Source: Natronospirillum operosum (GTDB taxonomy: Bacteria; Pseudomonadota; Gammaproteobacteria; Pseudomonadales; Natronospirillaceae). Taken from it: DNA of 64,000 bases. The position numbers were made by a program, and so were the translations under genes. Numbering within the stretch: position 1 is the first letter of the stretch; each line of letters starts with the position of its first letter. Of this stretch, positions 8,372 through 15,433 are shown piece by piece. The stretch lies in the NCBI RefSeq assembly GCF_004768465.1, contig NZ_SRMF01000012.1, positions 30,535 through 94,534 on the forward strand, given 5' to 3'. Below the pieces are notes generated by a model. That model saw nothing but the letters and a program-made list of their open reading frames with translations, was not told the DNA's origin and ran no database searches.

Positions 8372-9025
8372 ATGCCCGAAATCGACCTGCTCGTCCGCCA
8401 TTTTCTCGGCCTCTATTTCCTGCTGATCGGCCTGCACTATACCAGCACGGCGCTGGGGCTCTGGCGTCGTACCGGCATCAGCCACATCCAGTATGGTCCC
8501 AGGGGCTCCGCCACCTGGTGGAATCGCCAGGTGTTCAACCTGTTTCGGGCCACAATCCTGGGGGTCTGTCTGGCCCGTATTCTGTGGCCCATCGACCCCT
8601 GGCTGGGGGTCATCCCGGCACTGTATCAGCCGCCAGTCCTGCTGACCGGCATGGTACTGATGCTGGCCGGCTACGCCATTATTGCTTATGTCCACGCCTA
8701 CATGCAGCAGGATTGGCGCTCGGGCATTGACGAGGAAAAGAGCCAGCCGCTGCTAACCGAGGGACCCTTCGGGCGTTCACGCAATCCGCTGTTTCTGGGC
8801 ATCATGCTGGGGCAGTTCGGGTTCTTTCTGGCGCTGCCCAGCCTGTTCACCGGGGTCTGCCTGATTGTGGGGGTCAGTGTGCTGGTGCGCCAGGCTCGCC
8901 GCGAGGAGCAGGCCCTGGCCGCTGCCTTTGGCGACACCTACCAACGCTATCGTCAGCAGGTGCCGCGCTGGCTCCGGTTCTCTGCGGCGTTGACCTCTCG
9001 GGTCAGAAGTTCTGATCCAGAATAG
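8372..9025 (+). CDS. Membrane isoprenylcysteine/phospholipid methyltransferase family protein
   Basis: This 217-residue protein has about four to five membrane helices and the ICMT/PEMT C-terminal signature. LLTEGPFGRSRNPLFLGIML (about 129-148) corresponds to the GPY-x-x-xRHP-x-Y motif, and RREEQALAAAFGDTYQRY (about 171-188) supplies the conserved acidic pair that helps bind S-adenosylmethionine. Bacterial members methylate lipids or small molecules; the substrate here is unknown. Its end overlaps the convergent SDR gene by 23 bp. Confidence 0.82.
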   Translation: MPEIDLLVRHFLGLYFLLIGLHYTSTALGLWRRTGISHIQYGPRGSATWWNRQVFNLFRATILGVCLARILWPIDPWLGVIPALYQPPVLLTGMVLMLAGYAIIAYVHAYMQQDWRSGIDEEKSQPLLTEGPFGRSRNPLFLGIMLGQFGFFLALPSLFTGVCLIVGVSVLVRQARREEQALAAAFGDTYQRYRQQVPRWLRFSAALTSRVRSSDPE

Positions 9026-9719
9026 CCGGCATCACCAGTTCCCGCACAAAGGAAGCATCGGACAGTTTCAGCAGCGCCCGTACCATGGCGACCACATCAT
9101 GCACCGGGATCTGCTCGCCCTGGCTGGTGGCCACCGCCTGGCTGAGGGGAGTATTCAGTCCATCATCCGTGTTGAGATACCCCAGCTGCAGCGTGGTGAC
9201 CGCCAGTTTCTGCTCACGAAAGCCTTCCCGCAGGGCATCCGCAATGCCTGACAAGGCGAACTTGGAGGCGCCGAATGCGACTTCCGGCTGGCCGCTCTGG
9301 CGCAGCCCGGAGGTGGAGCCGGTCAGCACCACCTGTGGTCTGGCGGACTGCAACAAGCGGGGCAGCAGCCTTTTCAGCAGCAACAGCGTCGCCGTGACAT
9401 TGATGTTGATCAGGTCGGCCAGGGCCGCTTCGTCATCCTCCAGAAAGGCGTACTCGTCCGAGAAGGCCCGATCTTCCCAGACGCCGACGTTGTAGAGAAT
9501 GACATCCAGTGTGTCCGGCGCCTGTTGCTCTATCTGCTCGACTGCCGTTTGGGGCGACGCCAGATCCGCCTCTATCCACTGCAACTCGACTCCGGACGGC
9601 GCCTGCAGCTGCTGCGGGCGCGAGCGTGAAACGCCGATGACGGTGTCGCCCGGCTCACACAAGCCTTCGACAAACGCCCGACCCAGACCACGACTGGCCC
9701 CGACTATCAATATCCTCAT
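9003..9719 (-). CDS. Short-chain dehydrogenase/reductase fold protein lacking the catalytic tyrosine
   Basis: This 238-residue Rossmann protein has the NAD(P)-binding loop GASRGLGRAF (residues 7-16), the structural YNVG in place of NNAG (76-79), and a serine-containing strand VLTGSTSGLR (131-140). The active-site motif should be Y-x3-K; it reads FGASK, so Phe149 replaces the catalytic Tyr while Lys153 is kept. It is either a non-catalytic member or uses another acid. The ATG after AGAGGGATC is the best start. Confidence 0.85.
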   Translation of the reverse strand: MRILIVGASRGLGRAFVEGLCEPGDTVIGVSRSRPQQLQAPSGVELQWIEADLASPQTAVEQIEQQAPDTLDVILYNVGVWEDRAFSDEYAFLEDDEAALADLININVTATLLLLKRLLPRLLQSARPQVVLTGSTSGLRQSGQPEVAFGASKFALSGIADALREGFREQKLAVTTLQLGYLNTDDGLNTPLSQAVATSQGEQIPVHDVVAMVRALLKLSDASFVRELVMPAILDQNF

Positions 9720-9797
9720 GACTGATCCCTCTGGTTGACTGTGGAACCCTGAGTTATAGAAGTTCAACCTTGGTTCAAGTCAAGCTCGGGGTCTGTT

Positions 9798-10217
9798 TTA
9801 TTGAATATCGGGCTCCGGCAATACCGGCGGGGCACTGTCCATATGGGTAAGGAAGCTGATCCAGAGATCATGCGTGCGCTGCCGGGTCAGGCGTTCGCTG
9901 CAGGTGATGCTCATCACGGTGCGGATGGTGCCGCCCCGCCAGTAGGTAAAGACAGAGCCGCAGTGGTCGTCGCGGTAGGCCTGCCAGGACACCTGTGCCT
10001 GCCGGATGGCCGCGACCGTCTCCGGGTCATCACCATGGCGCTCCAGACTGGCCGCCAGGTACTCGGCCATGGTGTCCTCGGCAGCCTGCAATTCCAGACC
10101 CGCACAGTGGTTGACGTCCGGGGTCGTGACCGCCTTGTCGCAATCGAGTTCGTCAGCTGACGTTGCCGCCATCAAGCCAAGGGTCAACAGCAGTATCAGC
10201 CCTGTGTATTTGTGCAT
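9798..10217 (-). CDS. LprI-like (DUF1311) secreted protein
   Basis: This 139-residue protein has a cleavable signal peptide (MHKYTGLILLLTLGLMAATSA). The mature part has the LprI N-terminal domain pattern: cysteines in LDCDKAVTTPDVNHCAGLEL, followed by VSWQAYRDDHCGSVFTYWRGG and ITCSERLTRQRTHDL. Proteins with this domain include a mycobacterial lysozyme inhibitor; most are uncharacterised. The ATG is preceded by GAGGTGA. It probably acts in the periplasm. Confidence 0.85.
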   Translation of the reverse strand: MHKYTGLILLLTLGLMAATSADELDCDKAVTTPDVNHCAGLELQAAEDTMAEYLAASLERHGDDPETVAAIRQAQVSWQAYRDDHCGSVFTYWRGGTIRTVMSITCSERLTRQRTHDLWISFLTHMDSAPPVLPEPDIQ

Positions 10218-10366
10218 GTCAGTCAATCACCTCACCTGTTTGTGCATCCGGAAAAAACATGCGCGGAGCGCGAACAAGCAGGCTAGAGGAGCCGGGGAGC
10301 AGATGTAAGCGGGATGTGCCCGAACTGTGAAAACGGTCTCATGAATGCCACGTCAGGCCCTGCAGA

Positions 10367-10888
10367 TCAGACTTTCAGGCGGGAAACAAAGGGCTGATTG
10401 CGGCGCCGGTCTTCCCACGGCAGGCCATAGCCGACCAGCAGATCGTCGTTGTCCATCTCGAAGGCATGGTACTGCGGCACCGGGATGTCGACGCGCCCGG
10501 GCTTGACCAGCAGGGTTGCCACTGACAACGAAAGGCACTGGTAGCCCAACTGCAGGTGCTCGACCAGACGCTGCATGGTGCCGCCCGACTCAATGGCATC
10601 ATCCAGCAGCAGCACATGGCGGTGCTGCGGTGACACTGTCGGGTGATAGACGATGGGGGAGTCGTTGTGACGTGCCCCCGGCGTATGCGGACAGGCCATC
10701 ACATCCATGCTGACGTCAAAGGTCAGTTGCCGCACCAGGTCAGCCGTAAACAGGATACCGCCCGGCACCACTGTGATGACCACCACATCCTGACCGGCAA
10801 AGCGGTCATTCAGACGGGCAGCCACTGCGGCCACACCGGCCTGAATCTGTTCAGCGCTGAGGACCAGGTCCTCGTCAGCAGCAGTCAT
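10367..10888 (-). CDS. Purine phosphoribosyltransferase family protein (second HPRT-like)
   Basis: This 173-residue protein has the phosphoribosyltransferase PRPP-binding signature VLLLDDAIESGGTMQRLVEH at about residues 91-110, and a C-terminal DLLVGYGLPWEDRRRNQPFV that matches the hypoxanthine-guanine type. It starts 3 bp after the folA stop codon, so the two are co-transcribed. A second, different HPRT gene (hpt, 11477) is divergent just beyond folA. Substrate preference is unknown; 6-oxopurines are likely. Confidence 0.85.
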   Translation of the reverse strand: MTAADEDLVLSAEQIQAGVAAVAARLNDRFAGQDVVVITVVPGGILFTADLVRQLTFDVSMDVMACPHTPGARHNDSPIVYHPTVSPQHRHVLLLDDAIESGGTMQRLVEHLQLGYQCLSLSVATLLVKPGRVDIPVPQYHAFEMDNDDLLVGYGLPWEDRRRNQPFVSRLKV

Positions 10889-10891
10889 GCC

Positions 10892-11398
10892 TCACTCCAC
10901 CCGGTCATAGACCACAAAGCTGTAGTCGTAGGGGTTGGGGCCGCTGGCCTTGAAGTCGGCGCGGCTGACCTCCTGAAACTGTGCCCAGTCCACCTCCGGG
11001 AAGAGGGCATCGCCCTCGACATCGGCATGCACATGGGTGACATAGAGGCGGTCGGCCTGCGGCAATGCCAATTCGTAGATCTGGGCGCCGCCCATGATGA
11101 TGATTTCTTCTTCACCATTGACCAGTGCATTGGCTTCGGCGGTGTCGATGGCCTGCTCCAGGCTGGTAACCCCGGTCACGGTGGCGGGCAGGTCATCCGG
11201 GTGGCGGGTAATGATGATGTTGGCGCGCCCGGGCAGCGGCTTGCCGATGGAGTCGAAGGTGCGACGCCCCATGATAACGGGTTTGCCGAAGGTGGTGCGC
11301 TTGAAGAACCTGAGGTCTTCGGGCAGATACCAGGGCAGTTTGTTGTTGCGGCCGATGACGCGGTTGCGCGCCTGGGCCCAGATCAGTGCTTTACGCAT
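10892..11398 (-). CDS. folA: Dihydrofolate reductase
   Basis: This 168-residue enzyme reduces dihydrofolate to tetrahydrofolate with NADPH. Recognisable elements are the substrate and cofactor region KALIWAQARNRVIGRNNKLPW with the catalytic acidic residue in LPEDLRFFKRTT (about 25-36), MGRRTFDSIGKPLPGR (about 43-58), IIIMGGAQIYELAL (about 98-111) and the C-terminal YDYSFVVYDR. Length and order are normal. The open frame extends far upstream, but the folate-enzyme homology begins at this ATG. It is divergent from hpt and precedes a purine phosphoribosyltransferase. Confidence 0.96.
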   Translation of the reverse strand: MRKALIWAQARNRVIGRNNKLPWYLPEDLRFFKRTTFGKPVIMGRRTFDSIGKPLPGRANIIITRHPDDLPATVTGVTSLEQAIDTAEANALVNGEEEIIIMGGAQIYELALPQADRLYVTHVHADVEGDALFPEVDWAQFQEVSRADFKASGPNPYDYSFVVYDRVE

Positions 11399-11476
11399 GA
11401 ATTGCCGAATATCCTTGAGATTTGTGTGCTGTATGTGGATTATACGCGTCCGCTTTTCGAACGCTATGGACCCTTC

Positions 11477-12034
11477 ATGTCTGTCACCCTGACTGAAATC
11501 AACCAGGTGATGCAGGAAGCCGACCTGCTGTACACACCGGACCAGCTCAATGTGGCCATGGACCAGATGGCCGAGGGCATCAACCGCGACCTGGCCGAGG
11601 CCAATCCGGTCGTCTATTCGGTGATGAACGGTGCCCTGGTACTGACCGGTCATCTGGTCACACGCCTGAAATTCCCGCTGGAAATCAGCTATCTGCACGC
11701 CACCCGCTACCGCAACAAGACCGTCGGCAGTGATCTGGACTGGCGCGCCTTTCCGGCACAGGATGTAACCGACCGCAGCGTGCTGATCGTCGATGACATC
11801 TATGACGAAGGCGGCACCCTGGCCGCCATCGTGGACCACTGCTACGAAGCCGGCGCCCGCGACGTAAAGATCGCCGTGCTGGTCAACAAGGACCATGAAC
11901 GCAAGGTGCGCCCGGAGATGGAGGTCCACTACGAGGGCCTGAAGTGCATCGACCGCTATATCTTCGGCTTTGGCATGGACTACAAGGGTTACTGGCGCAA
12001 TGCCGACGGTATCTATGCCGTGAAGGGCATGTAG
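11477..12034 (+). CDS. hpt: Hypoxanthine phosphoribosyltransferase
   Basis: This 185-residue purine salvage enzyme contains YSVMNGALVLTGHLVTRL, the PRPP-binding motif VLIVDDIYDEGGTLAAIVDH (about 98-117), and the base-binding end CIDRYIFGFGMDYKGYWRN. It converts hypoxanthine or guanine with PRPP to the nucleotide. The frame is open upstream, but homology begins at this ATG; its ribosome site is weak. The 78-bp gap to folA must hold both promoters. Confidence 0.93.
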   Translation: MSVTLTEINQVMQEADLLYTPDQLNVAMDQMAEGINRDLAEANPVVYSVMNGALVLTGHLVTRLKFPLEISYLHATRYRNKTVGSDLDWRAFPAQDVTDRSVLIVDDIYDEGGTLAAIVDHCYEAGARDVKIAVLVNKDHERKVRPEMEVHYEGLKCIDRYIFGFGMDYKGYWRNADGIYAVKGM

Positions 12035-12142
12035 AGACTGTCACCGGAAACTGACACCCCCTGTTATCGACCATCCATGGTGTTGTACAGCCACCGATTG
12101 GACTAGACTCTTTCTTCAGGGTTCAACAGAGGGGGCGGCGAC

Positions 12143-13036
12143 ATGCGTGTTCTGATCTGTGGCGGCAGCGGTTTTCTCGGCCAGGCGCTAGCCCGGCAGT
12201 TGCTGGCCGATGGCCATGAGCTGGTTATTCACACCCGTCATCCACACAAGCACAGGGCCCGTGGTCAATTGCAGGCGGAATGGGTCGGTGCCTTCAAGGA
12301 CATCCGGGAGCCGGTGCAGGCTGTGGTCAATCTGACCGGGGCCAACCTGTTCACCCTGCCCTGGACCAGTGGACGCAAAAAGACGCTGCTCGACAGTCGC
12401 ATACGGACGACCGAGAAGCTGGTGGCCTGGATGGCTGCACAGAAACAGAAACCACAGGTCTTCCTGACCGGTTCGGCAGTCGGTTTCTACGGGGATCAGG
12501 GCGATACCCTGCTGACCGAGGACAGCGAACCCGGCATGGGCTGGCCAACGGAAATGGTCATGGCCTGGGAGAGTGCGGCCCGCCCAGCCGAACAGAGCGG
12601 CATCCGCACCATCTATCTGCGCACCGGCCTGGTGCTCGGCAGCGGCGGTGGCCTGCTGCAGCCCCTGCTGCCGGCCTTCAAACTGGGTCTCGGCGGGTCT
12701 CTGGCCGATGGCGAATTCTGGTACAGCTGGATACATCGGGACGACTGGGTCAGAGCCGTACGTTTTCTGATCGACACGCCGACCTTGCAAGGGCCGGTAA
12801 ACCTGACGGCGCCACATCCGGTACGCTACCAGACCTTTGCCCACTGTCTGGGCCGGGTGCTGCGGCGGCCGGTCTGGCTGACGCCGCCGCGCTGGCTGCT
12901 GAAACCGATACTGGGCGAACGCAGTGACCTGATGCTGGCCAGCACCCGCGCGCTGCCGGATCGGCTGGTGGAGGCCGGGTTCGAGTGGACTCATGAAGAG
13001 CTGGAGCCGGCGCTGGCGGCTATTTGCCGCCGCTGA
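12143..13036 (+). CDS. yfcH: TIGR01777 family NAD(P)-binding epimerase-like protein
   Basis: This 297-residue extended short-chain dehydrogenase starts with VLICGGSGFLGQALARQL. It has the family's PWTSGRKKTLLDSRI (about 73-87), LTGSAVGFYGD (about 112-122), the AWE block, and a C-terminal DUF1731-like end PRWLLKPILGERSDLMLAST. Members are broadly conserved and poorly characterised. The stop codon lies within the first unit of a short tandem repeat that continues downstream. Confidence 0.9.
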   Translation: MRVLICGGSGFLGQALARQLLADGHELVIHTRHPHKHRARGQLQAEWVGAFKDIREPVQAVVNLTGANLFTLPWTSGRKKTLLDSRIRTTEKLVAWMAAQKQKPQVFLTGSAVGFYGDQGDTLLTEDSEPGMGWPTEMVMAWESAARPAEQSGIRTIYLRTGLVLGSGGGLLQPLLPAFKLGLGGSLADGEFWYSWIHRDDWVRAVRFLIDTPTLQGPVNLTAPHPVRYQTFAHCLGRVLRRPVWLTPPRWLLKPILGERSDLMLASTRALPDRLVEAGFEWTHEELEPALAAICRR

Positions 13037-13140
13037 GGGCATTTCACCTGCTCACCTCCGCTGAGGGCTCCTCCTCTGCCTCCGCTGAGGGCTCCTCTCT
13101 GCCTCCGCTGAGGGCTCTTTTTTGCTTGCGCTGAAGGCTC
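13030..13140. repeat. Tandem repeat, five imperfect units beginning CCGCTGAGGGC
   Basis: Units start at 13030, 13058, 13082, 13105 and 13128 and are 23-28 bp long. Each begins [CG]CGCTGA[GA]GGC and most continue TCCTCT-CTGCCT. The first unit contains the TGA stop codon of the yfcH-like gene; the last lies just before the lipoprotein gene. Unit similarity decays from the middle outwards, as in slippage-derived arrays. Confidence 0.9.
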
Positions 13141-13187
13141 TATGGCATGATGCTGTCATGTCCAGCCTGCCTGCGGGCCCTTGCCTG

Positions 13188-14306
13188 ATGAACCCGAAAT
13201 CGACTGCGTCCAGAGCCCTGCTCTGGATGGTACCCATAGTGCTGTTTCTGGCCGCCTGCAGCCAGCAGGCCGAGCTGTGCAGCCGCCCCGACCAGCACCC
13301 GGATTGTGCCAGCGAACTGCAGCAGCGGCTGGCGGAGGCCCGGGTGCCTGGCGTCAGTGTGGCCATCATCGACAACCGTCGCCTGGTCAGTCAGTGGACC
13401 ATGGGCGACCATGCTGACCAGAACGGTCGGCTGCTGTCATCGGTCACCCCCTTTCAGGCCGGTGACCTGACCCAGGTGGTCACGGCAATGGGCGTACTGG
13501 CGTGGCTGCAGCAGGCCGATATTCCGCTGGACACTGCAGTCAACGAGGGCCTGGACAACTGGCAGATTCCCGACAACAGCCGCTGGTCCGGTGACGATGT
13601 CACAGTCCGCCATCTGCTCAGTCATCGCAGCGGCCTGACTCCGACTCGCTTTCAGGGCTACCGCTTCGGTGAGCGCCAGCCCAACTGGGATGCCCTGCTC
13701 AATGGCACCGAGCCGGCCCGCTCGGCACCGGTGCAACTGGCCGGCCAGCCCGGACAAACCTGTCACTCGTCTGCTGCGGCCTATGAAGTGCTCGCTTACT
13801 GGCTGGAAAACCAGACCGGCGACAACTTTTCCCTCTGGCAGAGTCGCACGGTGCTGACACCGCTGAACATTCCCGCCCGCTATCGGCTGATCGGCCTGCC
13901 ATCACCAGCCCTGGGCCACGACTGGCGCGGCGAGACACTGGACGGCGGTTTCAGACGCTTCGTGGAGCGCGCGTCCTCCGGCCTCTGGGCCAGCCCCAGC
14001 GATCTGGCACGGGTACTGATGGAAATCATGGCGGCGGAACAGGGTGTCGGTCGCGTTCTGACCGACTCCAACCTGATCAACGAGATGCTGTCTCCCCAGG
14101 GCTGCGGCTGGGGTCTGGGCATGCGTGTCGAACGCATGGAAAGTGGCACCATACTGTCCGCCGAGGGCATCACGCCCGGCTACCGGTCCCGGATGATCGG
14201 CCACCTGCAGGACGGACACGGTGTGGTGGTCATGACCAACGGCGACCGGGGTGATCGCATCATTGATGATATCGTGGCTGCGGTCAGGCGCGACTACAAC
14301 TGGTAG
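13188..14306 (+). CDS. Beta-lactamase-fold (serine hydrolase-like) lipoprotein, probably non-catalytic
   Basis: This 372-residue protein has a lipoprotein signal ending in VLFLAAC, so Cys24 would be lipidated. The rest follows the class C beta-lactamase/penicillin-binding fold, with VPGVSVAIIDN (53-63), VRHLLSHRSGL (140-150) and ITPGYRSRM near the C-terminus. All expected active-site motifs are changed: S-x-x-K reads D93-L-T-Q96, and Y-x-N reads S-S-A near 194-196. This suggests a pseudo-enzyme with a binding role. An ATG at 13158 is a possible alternative start; neither has a clear ribosome site, and this one gives a normal signal peptide. Confidence 0.8.
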   Translation: MNPKSTASRALLWMVPIVLFLAACSQQAELCSRPDQHPDCASELQQRLAEARVPGVSVAIIDNRRLVSQWTMGDHADQNGRLLSSVTPFQAGDLTQVVTAMGVLAWLQQADIPLDTAVNEGLDNWQIPDNSRWSGDDVTVRHLLSHRSGLTPTRFQGYRFGERQPNWDALLNGTEPARSAPVQLAGQPGQTCHSSAAAYEVLAYWLENQTGDNFSLWQSRTVLTPLNIPARYRLIGLPSPALGHDWRGETLDGGFRRFVERASSGLWASPSDLARVLMEIMAAEQGVGRVLTDSNLINEMLSPQGCGWGLGMRVERMESGTILSAEGITPGYRSRMIGHLQDGHGVVVMTNGDRGDRIIDDIVAAVRRDYNW

Positions 14307-14364
14307 ACAACAGGACGCGGCGCCGGAGCAGACGGGAAAGCAAAAGGAGAAAGGTTATGCCGGG

Positions 14365-14802
14365 TCAGACTTCCAGCAGGAAGGTCACCGGCCCTTCATT
14401 GACCAGTTGCACCGACATCATGGCCCCGAACTCGCCGGTGGCGACCGGCTGATGAGCCTGCCGGGCCATGGACACCATCCGACTGAACAGGGCTTCTGCG
14501 GCCGCCGGTTCCGCCGCAGTGGAAAAACCGGGACGATTGCCCTTGCGGGTATCGGCCGCCAGTGTGAACTGTGATACCAGCAACAGGCCGCCTCCGGTAT
14601 CACGCAGGCTGCAGTTCATGCGGCCCGCGTCATCAGCAAAGACCCGATAATTCAGCAGCCGTTCGACCATGCGACGCGCGGTGCTCTCATCGTCTGCCGG
14701 CTCTACTCCGACCAGCACCAGCAGCCCTTCGTCAATGGCCCCCACGGTGTCATCTGCAACCACTACGGCCGCCTCCGACACCCGTTGCAAGAGCGCTTTC
14801 AA
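14365..14802 (-). CDS. dtd: D-aminoacyl-tRNA deacylase
   Basis: This 145-residue enzyme hydrolyses D-amino acids wrongly attached to tRNA. Family motifs are visible: the N-terminal KALLQRVSEAAVVV, the active-site SQFTLAADTRKGNRPGF (about 77-93, matching SQFTL), and the cross-subunit motif near the end, here NEGPVTFLLEV (NxGPVTF). The start is TTG after GGAGGAG, overlapping the stop of the upstream phosphatase gene (TTGA), so the two are translationally coupled. Confidence 0.95.
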   Translation of the reverse strand: MKALLQRVSEAAVVVADDTVGAIDEGLLVLVGVEPADDESTARRMVERLLNYRVFADDAGRMNCSLRDTGGGLLLVSQFTLAADTRKGNRPGFSTAAEPAAAEALFSRMVSMARQAHQPVATGEFGAMMSVQLVNEGPVTFLLEV

Positions 14803-15401
14803 GCCCGGGTCTCCTCCACCAGGATGACCTTTTCCTCGTCATTGTGCAGTTGAATGATCTGGCGATGCGGGTGCATCAGCGCAAACATTTCCTGCTTGGG
14901 CAGCTTCAGATACTGACCGCGGATCACGCGACTGGTCCACTGATGCGTGACGGCAATGGTGACGCCACCCTGCTCCTGGGCATTCTCCATCCACTCGGCC
15001 ACCCGGCTGCACAGCAGCGGATAGCTCTCGCCGTTCGGATAAGCAAAGCCCCAGCGGTTGAGCTGACGCTCACGCCACTGATCCGGGAAGCGTTCGGCTA
15101 TTTCGTCGTCGGTCAGCCCCTGCCAGTCACCGAAATCCATCTCCTCCAGCATTGGGGTTGCCTGAATGCGGTCCTGATCAATGCCCAGTTCCTCGGCAAT
15201 GATCGCTGCCGTGCGGCGCGAGCGGCCGGCAGGGCTGGTGGCGACATGAATACGCTTCTCACCTTCCAGCAGCAGTCTCAGTTGCTGTGCCACCGCCCGT
15301 GACTGCGCAACGCCGGCGTCGGTCAGCGCAGAGTCGCCACGCCCCTGACGGCGACCTTCTGTGTTCCAGATCGTTTCGCCATGGCGAATCAGAAAAATCA
15401 T
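14799..15401 (-). CDS. Histidine phosphatase family protein
   Basis: This 200-residue protein has the phosphoglycerate-mutase-like RHG motif FLIRHGETIWNTEGR (residues 3-17), TSPAGRSRRTAAIIAEEL (about 55-72), EEMDFGDWQGL (about 86-96) and the second catalytic histidine in IAVTHQWTSR (about 148-157). It likely removes phosphate from a small metabolite. The ATG is preceded by GAGG. It overlaps dtd by 4 bp and follows tmcA on the same strand by 32 bp. Confidence 0.9.
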   Translation of the reverse strand: MIFLIRHGETIWNTEGRRQGRGDSALTDAGVAQSRAVAQQLRLLLEGEKRIHVATSPAGRSRRTAAIIAEELGIDQDRIQATPMLEEMDFGDWQGLTDDEIAERFPDQWRERQLNRWGFAYPNGESYPLLCSRVAEWMENAQEQGGVTIAVTHQWTSRVIRGQYLKLPKQEMFALMHPHRQIIQLHNDEEKVILVEETRA

Positions 15402-15433
15402 GGGATCTACCTCACTCCGATGGACCCGACCTT

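Noticed and set aside
10643..11476. Long upstream extension of the hpt frame
   Set aside because: The extension is antisense to folA and its neighbour; homology to hypoxanthine phosphoribosyltransferase begins at 11477.
11399..11929. Long upstream extension of the folA frame
   Set aside because: It is antisense to hpt; dihydrofolate reductase begins at its normal N-terminus at 11398.
13030..13140. CRISPR-like short array
   Set aside because: The units are contiguous, imperfect and without unique spacers.
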